From NCBI GenBank assembly GCA_903952205.1, contig CAJBEZ010000038.1, forward strand, positions 1 through 64,000: a DNA stretch of 64,000 nucleotides. Direction: 5' to 3'. Below the pieces are notes generated by a model, which ran no database searches, was not told where the DNA came from, and saw only the letters and a program-made list of their open reading frames with translations. Source of the DNA: an uncultured Desulfomonile sp. (GTDB taxonomy: Bacteria > Desulfobacterota > Desulfomonilia > Desulfomonilales > Desulfomonilaceae). Within the stretch, counting starts at the first letter, position 1. Each line of letters begins with the position of its first letter. Shown one piece after another: positions 52,735 to 59,625 of this stretch. The position numbers and the translations under genes are program-made.

Positions 52735-53005
52735 ACAAACCCACAGGCGGTTGCACAGAAGGGGCTCAAGATTTTGAGCCCCTACCCAAGACAACATCGA
52801 TGTCATCCCGCGTAGGGGTTCAAAATCTTGAACCCCACCCCCCCAGGTACAATTCTCAATACTGCAAGGCTCCCACGGTAGAACCGTGGGTCTTTTTTTT
52901 CGGTCAAGGGTCGAAATGACATTTTGTGGGTCGGCGCCCCACGCGACCACCCACGGCGTCGCCGTGGGCTAACATATCATGCCCCCGTTGGGGGCGATAA
53001 AACAA
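52735..53005. repeat. Repeat block right of the phage cluster
   Basis: No gene. GGGGCTCAA/TTGAGCCCC palindrome (52761-52782), GGGGTTCAA/TTGAACCCC palindrome (52814-52836), a minimal form of the composite element (CCCACGGTAGAACCGTGGG at 52872-52890 followed by TCTTTTTTTT, terminator-like), GGTCGAAATGAC, then CCCACGGCGTCGCCGTGGG and ATGCCCCCGTTGGGGGCGAT (52953-53000). Confidence 0.82.
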
Positions 53006-53209
53006 GACGGTCGGTCCGCGGCAAATAATGGGCGTTTTCACATGCGGCGCGACAAAAATGTCGGCCACGGCCCGCCCTTGTATAACAAATCCATGGCATC
53101 CCGAACATGTCGCGCACCGGGCCAATCGAATCATTTCATTTTTTGTTATGATCGTTTATGATCTCTTTTTACGAAGCCCCGTCATGGGTTATAGGAAAGG
53201 GAGGCTGAT

Positions 53210-53518
53210 TTGAACCCTATGTTTTTGCCGCCCTCCGGTGGTACAACCGGATCAGTTTATAGTGGGATCATTGATCCCTTGCCTGTTTTCGCTCAGGGCC
53301 CTCCTGATGATCAGGACGACGACATAAATATAGACGAATTGGACGAGGAGGACAGCGATGAGCTGGACGATTACGACGTAGATGATTTAGATCTTTACCT
53401 GGACGATGACGACCTAGATCTTGAAGAAGACCCTACGGACGACGATACCGATGAATACTGGGATGAGGACGACGACATCCTGGATGACACCGATTTCGAG
53501 GAGGACGACGAAGAATAA
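53210..53518 (+). CDS. Hyper-acidic small protein
   Basis: 102 aa from TTG 53210 (GGGAGG 5 nt upstream); ATG 53219 is the alternative. The first 32 residues are neutral and hydrophobic (MFLPPSGGTTGSVYSGIIDPLPVF). The last 70 residues contain about 46 Asp/Glu (DDYDVDDLDLYLDDDDLDLE...), with almost no basic residues. Such tails mimic nucleic acid or bind Ca2+ or basic proteins. There is no signal peptide of normal form. No family recognised. A ribosome site and clean start-stop support a real gene, although low complexity calls for caution. Confidence 0.55.
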   Translation: MNPMFLPPSGGTTGSVYSGIIDPLPVFAQGPPDDQDDDINIDELDEEDSDELDDYDVDDLDLYLDDDDLDLEEDPTDDDTDEYWDEDDDILDDTDFEEDDEE

Positions 53519-54058
53519 TGACCGGAGGAACGGTTAAACCGGCGTAAGGTCGTAAACGTCTATGAACAGCTTATGTTAGGGCTGCGTAATACCGGGTGTT
53601 GCGAGCGAGCCGGACAAAACCTGGAACCTTCCCCACCCTTTCAGACACTCGGGCCAAAAATACCATCCCCTGATATTTTACCGTGTGTCGAGATTCCGAG
53701 TATCAGCCGTTTCGCTCGTGCAACAAGCCGGGACATCGCAAGGTTGGATTTTCCACTTAATTATATAGGCGCCAGTAAGATAGCCCCGCCTGCGATGGAA
53801 AGATCATGACTTATTACGACCGATTTATCAAGTTAATTATGACATAAAATACATTATAACTTACCGTTTGTATCATGGTCATAAACATAGCTCACAGTCC
53901 CATAAAACCTGATAGCGCCGTAATAAGCCACCAAACTAACTATATCTTACAAGTAAGTCAGTTCCTGTCTCGTTTTTTGGCGCGGCCGGAGCAGCGCGCT
54001 TTAACCGCGTACGCGCGCCTTTTTCCTGGAGGGTGTGTCTCAATAAGAGTGTTGTTTT
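53519..54058. other. 540-bp stretch without a recognised gene
   Basis: AT-rich from about 53,750 to 53,960, with no repeat-family hairpin and no convincing ribosome site or coding pattern. A GCGCGC-rich piece (53,970-54,030) next to the end of the minus-strand nuclease gene may contain its transcript end. Otherwise I see nothing. Confidence 0.5.
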
Positions 54059-55015
54059 TTATTCCAGAATGGCGGGACTAAAATCCGTGGCGTAAGAATA
54101 AAGAATTATTCCGTCACGTTTAATGACCTTTTTCGCATTAGCGCTGACCATTGGGGAAATTATCACCAGGGCGCCGGCTTTCCGGTTACGGCTTTTCTCG
54201 TAAATTCGGGCTTTTCTGACAAATGTGGCTACATCGCCTGCGCTGACCGACGATTTTATCTCTACGATAAAGAACTTGCCGTTCTTGACGACGATATCAA
54301 GTTCGATTTGACTCGGATGTCCGAAAACAACGCCGGATTCATCTTTTTCAATAACTCGCTCAACTTTGTATTCTGTGGTTTCTTCGAGTATACCCTTTAA
54401 AGCGTTACGGAAGGACCTTTCCGAATACAAACCCCATCGCGTTCCCAAGGCCCCAATTGTTTGATCATATTTTGCGCCAAGCGCCTTTACATCAGTTTTA
54501 ATTGCGCTTATTTCGTCCAGCGTTCGTTCTATGACCTTCTGGTTTTCATCCCATTTGCGGTTGTTCTCAGCCCATTCCTTGGTGTTTTCTGCCCATTTAC
54601 GAGCGTTTTCTTCTCGATCTTTGCCGATTTCATCCCATTTACGGTCATTTTCAACTAACTTCTTCTGGTTTTCCTCCCACTTGCGGTTGTTCTCGGCCCA
54701 TTCCTTGGTGCTTTCGTCCCATTTACGGTCGTTTTCAACTAGCTTTTGTTGGTTTTCATCCCATTTACGGTCGTTTTCAACTAATTTCTTCTGGTTTTCC
54801 TCCCACTTGCGGTTGTTTGCCTCCCACCGCTCATCGCTTTTCTCGCGTGCGATACGAATTTCATTCAGGATCCGGTCGAAACGCTCGTCAAACGATTCTT
54901 TTCCCCCAAAACGTTCCGAGACTACGTTATTCACAGCGTCACGGACTTCTTCATTCGAATTGATGGATTCTGCGACTTGTTTTTCGAATTTGTCTTTAAA
55001 GCTTATTGTTTTCAT
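54059..55015 (-). CDS. Trp-heptad coiled-coil / PD-(D/E)XK nuclease-like protein (DUF3782-like), copy 1
   Basis: 318 aa. Residues 1-60 are a charged helical head (MKTISFKDKFEKQVAESINS...FDERFDRIL). About 62-160 is a run of some 14 seven-residue repeats of the form KWDENxx / KLVENDR / EWAENNR, giving a Trp-rich coiled coil. A short helix follows, then a PD-(D/E)XK-type core: ALGTRWGLYSERSFRNALKGIL, QIELDIVVKNGKFFIVEIKSS with the D...ExK residues, and ARIYEKSRNRKAGALVIISP. The catalytic set looks complete. The family resembles DUF3782-type proteins of unknown role. Two paralogues lie at 62.4 and 63.7 kb with the same promoter. A DNA-cutting or selfish role is inference. Confidence 0.75.
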   Translation of the reverse strand: MKTISFKDKFEKQVAESINSNEEVRDAVNNVVSERFGGKESFDERFDRILNEIRIAREKSDERWEANNRKWEENQKKLVENDRKWDENQQKLVENDRKWDESTKEWAENNRKWEENQKKLVENDRKWDEIGKDREENARKWAENTKEWAENNRKWDENQKVIERTLDEISAIKTDVKALGAKYDQTIGALGTRWGLYSERSFRNALKGILEETTEYKVERVIEKDESGVVFGHPSQIELDIVVKNGKFFIVEIKSSVSAGDVATFVRKARIYEKSRNRKAGALVIISPMVSANAKKVIKRDGIILYSYATDFSPAILE

Positions 55016-55041
55016 GACCCGCCCCTATTTTGTTTCCAATT

Positions 55042-55069
55042 ATAATAGCATCTTGGCGCAAAATGACAA
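55042..55069 (-). promoter_or_regulatory. Conserved promoter of the Trp-heptad nuclease family, copy 1
   Basis: On the minus strand: TTGTCA (55069-55064), 16-nt spacer containing TTTTGCGCCAAGATGC, TATTAT (55047-55042), with the ATG 27 nt beyond. The same spacer sequence and boxes precede the two paralogues at 62.33 and 63.65 kb. Confidence 0.65.
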
Positions 55070-55079
55070 GAATTTCGAT

Positions 55080-55258
55080 TTAACCCACCCACGGTCCGAC
55101 GCAAGAATGAATCCATGTCATCTCGAGCGAGCGTAGCGACGAGAGATCCAACCAGGGTTCAAGATTTTGAGCCTACGGCGCCGCATCCCACGGCGATGCC
55201 GCGGGTTCTTTGGGTTTGTTTCCGATTTTTCCCCCCGAGGTCGAAATGACATTGGGGA
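55080..55258. repeat. Repeat block between nuclease-like genes
   Basis: No gene. GTCATCTCGAGCGAGCGTAG repeat (55118-55150), a degenerate GGGTTCAA/TTGAGCC palindrome (55154-55172), CCCACGGCGATGCCGCGGG hairpin (55188-55206), then GGTTCTTTGGGTTTG...GGTCGAAATGACATTGGGG, which is repeated nearly identically at 56,171-56,228 before the paralogous gene. Confidence 0.78.
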
Positions 55259-55963
55259 TCAGAATTCGGTGGGTTTAAAGCCTGGCTCGTTCATCACGTC
55301 CATCAATTCGTCGCCAACAGCAAGGATCAGTATTCCTTCTCTTGAAGCGCGCTTAATTAGGCTCTCATGAGCGTAGAGTGTCGCCAGACAACCTAGAAGT
55401 TTCTTATCCGTGTATTCCGGGAAATAGTCGCGAAATTCCCGAATTGTCTCTTTTAGTTCCGAAATATCCTTAGCATTGGGAGTGCTTTTCGTCTGGGTCA
55501 CCAGAACATAGCCCTCGCATTCGGCTATAACGTCGAATTCCTTGCTTTGCTGGCGATTCTTCGAATTAAAACGGCCTATTCGCTCAGCCCGGTTACATCC
55601 GCATGATTCCGGCAGGTTCATGGCCTCTCTAAGGATGCGGCAAATACTTGGCGCCACGAGGTCTTCGGTCATGCGGCCCTGCTTATGGGCAATATCGCCC
55701 AGTTCCCTGTTGAACCTCAACTGCTCCAGTTTACGTTCATGACTGTCCTGGTCCATCTTGTCTCTGAATTCGCGCATCTCCTCTTTGAACGCCGCCATCT
55801 CGTCCTTGGAGTGCCTGCGATCTTCCTGCATCTCCTCCTTGAACGCCGCCATCTCTATGGATGTTTGCGCAGCGATTCTGGAAGTGTTCTCTGATGTGGC
55901 TATCAGGTCGGCCATCATTTCTTCGAGGCTTCTCACACGTTTGTCCATTAACGGGATATTCAT
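55259..55963 (-). CDS. Coiled-coil nuclease-like protein, paralogue 1 (catalytic Glu lost)
   Basis: 234 aa, GGAGG 6 nt before ATG. N-terminal MNIPLMDKRVRSLEEMMADLIATSE, helical coiled coil with EEMQEDRRHSKDEMAAFKEEMREF-type repeats (to about 95), then HKQGRMTEDLVAPSICRILREAMN and an endonuclease-like core: SKEFDVIAECEGYVLVTQTKS. The equivalent segment of the neighbour at 56,230 reads VVETKS, so the ExK Glu has become Gln here (CAG for GAG). The overall fold looks intact, including the DVMNEPGF tail. Probably an inactive or regulatory paralogue in a tandem duplication. Confidence 0.7.
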   Translation of the reverse strand: MNIPLMDKRVRSLEEMMADLIATSENTSRIAAQTSIEMAAFKEEMQEDRRHSKDEMAAFKEEMREFRDKMDQDSHERKLEQLRFNRELGDIAHKQGRMTEDLVAPSICRILREAMNLPESCGCNRAERIGRFNSKNRQQSKEFDVIAECEGYVLVTQTKSTPNAKDISELKETIREFRDYFPEYTDKKLLGCLATLYAHESLIKRASREGILILAVGDELMDVMNEPGFKPTEF

Positions 55964-56049
55964 GGTTTACCTCCTTACCCCCTTGTCTACTCGCTTTAAG
56001 GATGAATTATTGGGAGGCTCACGTCAAGAAGAATTGGTACACAGGGCGC

Positions 56050-56176
56050 CCCACGGTAGAACCGTACGCTCATGAACTTTGCCCCATTAAGAGGGGCAAA
56101 TATGGGGGCTCAAGATTTTGAGCCCCTACGCCGCTCGTGCGGTCCAACATTCGTGAGCCCGTGGCTGCGCCGTGGG
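56050..56176 (+). repeat. Composite hairpin element, copy 2
   Basis: 127 bp, from CCCACGGTAGAACCGTACG (first hairpin damaged) to GCTGCGCCGTGGG. Contains TTTGCCCC/GGGGCAAA, the GGGGCTCAA-GATT-TTGAGCCCC palindrome, CCGC/GCGG and the GTGAGCCC closing arm. It lies between the two coiled-coil nuclease-like paralogues. Confidence 0.85.
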
Positions 56177-56229
56177 TTCTTTGGGTTTGTTTCCGATTTT
56201 TCCCCCCGAGATCGAAATGACATTGGGGA

Positions 56230-57054
56230 TCAGAATTCGGTGGGCACAAATCCGGGTTCGTTCATCACGTCCATCAATTCGTCGCCGACCGCAAGGATCA
56301 GTATTCCCTTGCGCGAAGCGAATCTTATGAGGCTCTTGTCAGCATACAACATCGCCAAACCACCAAAGACTCTCCTGTCCTTGTATTCAGGCCAATACTC
56401 GCGGAATACCCCAATAGTCTTCAGTAGTTTGGGAATGTCTTTTGAGTCGGGAGAACTTTTTGTCTCGACAACAAGAACATAATCCCCACATTCGGCTACA
56501 ACATCGAACTCCTTTATCCGGCCTCTGTTCTTCGGATCGATCCGCTTCAATCTGACGTTGGCTGCGCACCCATAAGTCTCTGGAACATGAAAAGTTTCCC
56601 TCAGTATGCGGCAGATGCTCGGCGAAACAAGGTCCTCGGCCATCCGGCCCTGTTTATGAGCGATCTCCCCAAGTTTTTTGTTGAACTCACGATTCTCCAG
56701 GCGCATTTCCTCTTTGAAGGATGCCATACTGTCTTTAAATTCGTGAGTCTCCTCCCCGGATTTCTTTCGGTCTGCCTGCATCGCCTCCCTAAATTCGCGC
56801 ATCTCCTCCTTGAAGCTTTGACGATCTTGTTGCATCTCTTCCCTGAATTGGCGCATCTCCTCCCCAGATTTCTTCCGGTCTGCCTGCATCGCCTCCTTGT
56901 AGTTCATGCGATCAGCGCGTCCCTCTTCTATGGAACGATCCACCCTGTCCCCGAATTCCTTCATCGCCACGGATGTTTGCGTACTGACAGCTATCAGGTC
57001 GGCCATCATTTCTTCGAGGCTTCTCACACGTTTGTCCATTAACGGGATATTCAT
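56230..57054 (-). CDS. Coiled-coil nuclease-like protein, paralogue 2 (catalytic residues kept)
   Basis: 274 aa, GGAGG before ATG. Same plan as paralogue 1 but with a longer coiled coil (about 40-140) made of repeated EEMREFREAMQADRKKSGEE blocks. The core IKEFDVVAECGDYVLVVETKSSPDSKDIPKLLKT holds D and ExK of a PD-(D/E)XK-type site. Conserved HKQGRMAEDLVSPSICRILRE and FRKGILILAVGDELMDVMNEPGF-like ends (SRKGILILAVGDEL). The roughly 75 bp before the start and the repeat after the stop are the same as for paralogue 1, showing tandem duplication of a gene-plus-flank unit. Function unknown. Confidence 0.72.
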   Translation of the reverse strand: MNIPLMDKRVRSLEEMMADLIAVSTQTSVAMKEFGDRVDRSIEEGRADRMNYKEAMQADRKKSGEEMRQFREEMQQDRQSFKEEMREFREAMQADRKKSGEETHEFKDSMASFKEEMRLENREFNKKLGEIAHKQGRMAEDLVSPSICRILRETFHVPETYGCAANVRLKRIDPKNRGRIKEFDVVAECGDYVLVVETKSSPDSKDIPKLLKTIGVFREYWPEYKDRRVFGGLAMLYADKSLIRFASRKGILILAVGDELMDVMNEPGFVPTEF

Positions 57055-57176
57055 GTTTTACCTCCTTACCCCCTTGTCTACTCGCTTTAAGGATGAATTA
57101 TTGGGAGGCTCACGTCAAGAAGAATTGGTTCCCATGGCGATGCCGTGGGCCGACGTAAGAGAGAACATCGACGTCA

Positions 57177-57404
57177 CCCTCGGCGCCGCATCCCACGGCG
57201 ATGCCGTGGGCTATTCTGACGCCGCCCCGTACGGGGCTGGCCGGGTATTCACCAACGCGAATTTATTGACCCCGGAGGGGTCACACATAATAGCCCATGG
57301 CTGCGCCGTGGGTCTTTTAGTGTAGCCAATATATCCATGTCATCTCGCGTAGGGGTTCAAAATTTTGAACCCCTAGTGCAGAGATCTATCCCGCAACGGT
57401 GTTT
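57177..57404 (+). repeat. 228-bp direct repeat left of the DUF4258/YgiT pair
   Basis: CCCACGGCGATGCCGTGGG, GCCCCGTACGGGGC, GACCCCGGAGGGGTC, CCCATGGCTGCGCCGTGGG, CATGTCATCTCGCG, GGGGTTCAA/TTGAACCCC palindrome, and ATCCCGCAACGGTGTTT in order. The same succession, differing at a few bases, stands at 58084-58312 on the other side of the toxin-antitoxin genes. Confidence 0.88.
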
Positions 57405-57446
57405 AAAATTATTGAAATAATATTTCAAAACATGACCATACGCTCT

Positions 57447-57668
57447 CTAAGCGGCGTAACTAATTACCTCCAGCTCCGCAGCGGTATCCACCTTGGCAAG
57501 GATCGTTTCCACTCGATCAATGACAGAGTCACCTAACAAGAACTGGCTACAGTTGTCGCATTGAAATATTGGAAGGCCTTTCACGATCACAATAGTTGTT
57601 TCGCTTACCTTGAAAGGCAAATCCGTGACTAGAGAAGTCAGATTCGAGCCGCAAACACCACACTTCAT
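57447..57668 (-). CDS. YgiT/MqsA-type zinc-finger protein (antitoxin candidate)
   Basis: 73 aa from ATG 57668 (AAGGAGAG 8 nt upstream, within the preceding gene). Two CxxC knuckles, C3/C6 and C37/C40 (MKCGVCG, FQCDNCSQF), form a YgiT-type zinc site. The C-terminal helix (DSVIDRVETILAKV) resembles the interface part of this family. No HTH is present. Its start overlaps the DUF4258 stop by 4 nt, the common gene order for DUF4258-YgiT pairs. Confidence 0.8.
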   Translation of the reverse strand: MKCGVCGSNLTSLVTDLPFKVSETTIVIVKGLPIFQCDNCSQFLLGDSVIDRVETILAKVDTAAELEVISYAA

Positions 57669-58009
57669 GGCGAAACTCTCCTTGTTTTGAAATCTTCCTC
57701 CCACTGTGTCGGGCTGGGTCGATAGGCTGTAATGATCCGTACGTTATCACCCTCAGTGTCAATTGCAAAAAGTATGTGTATCTGTTCGCCCTGATACTCA
57801 GAATAAATGAGATAACTGGGAAGATACTTGTCTCCCGGATACTCCTCGATAACCTCATAACTTGAGTACGCCGCCAGGATGATTTCTCGCGGAATGTAAC
57901 GACCTCTCATACGCATGTTTACATGATAGGTCCAAAAGATTTTTTTCTGGGCCACGCAGCGTCGGATGAACTCCAACGGGTCCAATAGTGGCGCTCTTTC
58001 CTGAATCAT
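57665..58009 (-). CDS. DUF4258-family protein (toxin candidate)
   Basis: 114 aa from ATG 58009 with GAGG 6 nt upstream; longer versions run into the flanking repeat. The core (VAQKKIFWTYHVNMRMRGRYIPREIILAAYSSYEVIEEYPGDKYLPSYLIYSEYQGEQIHILFAID) has the H...R.R pattern and the IHILFAIDTEGDNVRIITAY strands of DUF4258, a small RelE/BrnT-like fold. Paired with a YgiT protein it is presumably an RNA-cutting toxin (inference). The 228-bp direct repeat stands 75 bp upstream of its start. Confidence 0.78.
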   Translation of the reverse strand: MIQERAPLLDPLEFIRRCVAQKKIFWTYHVNMRMRGRYIPREIILAAYSSYEVIEEYPGDKYLPSYLIYSEYQGEQIHILFAIDTEGDNVRIITAYRPSPTQWEEDFKTRRVSP

Positions 58010-58083
58010 CCGATACCTCGGGGGTCGTTCGGGACGGCCATGCTTTGAACTGAGTATGGCCTTTGGGGCGCCTAAACGCAAGC

Positions 58084-58312
58084 CCCTCGGCGCCGCATCC
58101 CACGGCGATGCCGTGGGCTATTCTGACGTCGCCCCGTACGGGGCTGGTCGGGTATTCACCAACGCGGATTTATTGACCCCGGAGGGGTCACACATAATAG
58201 CCCATGGCTGCGCCGTGGGTCTTTTAGTGTAGCCAATATATCCATGTCATCTCGCGTAGGGGTTCAAAATTTTGAACCCCTAGTGCAGAGGACTATCCCG
58301 CTACGGTGTTTT
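58084..58312 (+). repeat. 228-bp direct repeat right of the DUF4258/YgiT pair
   Basis: Near-identical to 57177-57404, same orientation and same order of hairpins, ending CCCGCTACGGTGTTTTTTACC. Differences are scattered single bases (for example GACGTCGCC for GACGCCGCC). Confidence 0.88.
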
Positions 58313-58360
58313 TTACCCTCTCCCAGGCCCCACACGCGGCCCCCACCCCACGGCAAGGCT

Positions 58361-58489
58361 CCCACGGTAGAACCGTGGGCTCATGAACTTTGCCCCGTCA
58401 AGAGGGGCAAATATGATTGCTCTTAAACCTATTCCCCTTTGGGCCGCTCCTGCGGTCCAACATTCGTGAGCCCATGGCTGCGCCGTGGG
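58361..58489 (+). repeat. Composite hairpin element, copy 3
   Basis: 129 bp, same subtype as copy 1 (TTAAACCTATTCCCCTTTGGG centre), from CCCACGGTAGAACCGTGGG to CCCATGGCTGCGCCGTGGG. It stands left of hicBA. Confidence 0.88.
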
Positions 58490-58627
58490 TCTTCTCGGTC
58501 TGTGGTCGATGCTCCCCGAGGTCGAAACGACATCAGCGAATGGGCGCTTCTTTCGTTCATCGTTTTATTTTGACTATACTTTTGCTATAAACCATTTTTG
58601 AATTGAACACTTTATGGAGGACCAAAC

Positions 58628-58843
58628 ATGATTTTCAAGGTCATCATAAGACCTGACGCGGAAGATGGCGGATTCAATGTTAGCTGTCCCGCTCTGCCGG
58701 GTTGCCATTCGCAGGGAGACTCCGAGGAAGAAGCTCTGGCTAATATCAGGGAAGCCATATTGGGATGTCTGGAGGTCCTTAATGAACGGGCCATTCCACA
58801 GACTGCCGCTGCTGAAAGAATCTTGGAGGTAGCAATCAATTGA
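58628..58843 (+). CDS. hicB: HicB-family antitoxin
   Basis: 71 aa short HicB: FKVIIRPDAEDGGFNVSCPALPGCHSQGDSEEEALANIREAILGCLEVL is the degenerate RNase-H-like HicB core. No C-terminal HTH or arc domain, so DNA binding may be absent. GGAGG lies 7 nt before the ATG. The stop overlaps the TTG start of hicA by 4 nt. Order hicB-hicA. It neutralises HicA by direct binding. Confidence 0.88.
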   Translation: MIFKVIIRPDAEDGGFNVSCPALPGCHSQGDSEEEALANIREAILGCLEVLNERAIPQTAAAERILEVAIN

Positions 58844-59067
58844 GAAGTTTGGGATCGTATTCCGGGGAGAGAATGATCAAAGCTTTTCAAAAATGGGGCT
58901 GGCAGATAGCTCGACAGAAGGGTAGTCATGTAATACTTCAGAAAGAAGGGAGTGACGCTATACTCTCCATACCAATACACGCCGGCAAAACCGTTAAACG
59001 AGGGACACTACGGGCATTGATCAAAGACTCGGGGCTTACGGTAGCCGAGTTCCTGGATCTTGTTTGA
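58840..59067 (+). CDS. hicA: HicA-family mRNA interferase toxin
   Basis: 75 aa from TTG 58840, overlapping hicB. This start gives the complete family N-terminus (LGSYSGERMIKAFQKWGWQIARQKGSHVILQKEG), with the dsRBD-like fold and catalytic His in KGSH. SIPIHAGKTVKRGTLRALIKDSGLT is the typical second half. It cleaves mRNA or tmRNA when free of HicB. Confidence 0.9.
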   Translation: MRSLGSYSGERMIKAFQKWGWQIARQKGSHVILQKEGSDAILSIPIHAGKTVKRGTLRALIKDSGLTVAEFLDLV

Positions 59068-59084
59068 CTAGTTTTAGAGACAAA

Positions 59085-59180
59085 ATGCCGCGACGAGAGT
59101 TCTAACCAGGGTTAAAGATTTTGAACCCCAGCGGCACGGATCTAACCCGCTACGGTGTGTTTATTACCCACGCAAGGCCT
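59085..59180. repeat. Degenerate GTCATCTCGAG-type and GGGTTAAAG repeats
   Basis: GCGACGAGAGTTCTAACCAGGG followed by a degenerate palindrome (GTTAAAGATTTTGAACCCC) and GATCTAACCCGCTACGGTGTGTTTATTACC, the same succession seen at 57.35-57.4 and 58.26-58.3 kb but decayed. Confidence 0.6.
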
Positions 59181-59307
59181 CCCACGGTAGAACCGTGGGC
59201 TCATGAATTTTGCCCCATCAAGAGGGGCAAATATGTGGGCTCAAGATTTTGAGCCCCTACGCCGCTCCTGCGGTCCAACATCGGTGAGCCCATGGCTGCG
59301 CCGTGGG
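59181..59307 (+). repeat. Composite hairpin element, copy 4
   Basis: 127 bp, palindrome subtype: CCCACGGTAGAACCGTGGG ... TTTGCCCC/GGGGCAAA ... GGGCTCAA-GATT-TTGAGCCC ... CCCATGGCTGCGCCGTGGG. It stands right of hicBA, so hicBA is bracketed by copies 3 and 4. An isolated GGGGTTCAA/TTGAACCCC palindrome follows at 59456-59480. Confidence 0.88.
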
Positions 59308-59568
59308 TCTTTTTGTGGCCCCGAATATCCCCAGCGGCGAACGGGTCGTCCGGGACGCCGCGTTTGTGCCCGACCCTACCCCTGAGCGTTCCCTCGTTGG
59401 CCAACACCCACGAAATTCCATATCCGTTTATCATCGCCGGCCCGTACATAGCGATAGGGGTTCAAGATCTTGAACCCCTATCTGAGGAAAAGCGGCAGGA
59501 TGCCGCTTCTACTTTAATTTGTGTTAACCGGCGGTGTCCGGGGCGTAAATCAATCAAATTTATTCAAG

Positions 59569-59602
59569 AAAAAAGCCCGAAGGCGGCCACCCTCGGGCTT
59601 TT
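59569..59602 (-). terminator. Intrinsic terminator of the porin gene
   Basis: On the minus strand AAAGCCCGAGGG, a GC loop, then a TCGGGCTTT arm followed by a T-run (TTTTTTC). It begins 24 bp after the porin stop. The stem also has A/T flanks on the other side, so it could work in both directions. Confidence 0.85.
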
Positions 59603-59625
59603 GTGGGTTATCTAAATCGGGGGAT

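Noticed and set aside
52872-52900. CCCACGGTAGAACCGTGGG followed by a T-run as a dedicated terminator
   Set aside because: The hairpin is the first stem of the composite element found elsewhere without a T-run; termination is possible here but probably incidental, so it is listed within the repeat block.
53573-53809. 78-codon plus-strand frame in the 53.5-54.0 kb gap
   Set aside because: No ribosome site, no family similarity and unlike codon use; treated as non-coding.
54531-55136. Plus-strand frame of about 200 codons with repeated FSSHLR segments
   Set aside because: It is the antisense reading of the heptad repeats of the minus-strand nuclease gene; the repeat comes from the 21-bp units.
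56072-56482. Open frames beginning MNFAPLRGAN/MNFAPSRGAN at 56072, 59203 and 61995
   Set aside because: They are translations of the composite hairpin element; no ribosome site, and the frame shifts or ends at random outside the element.
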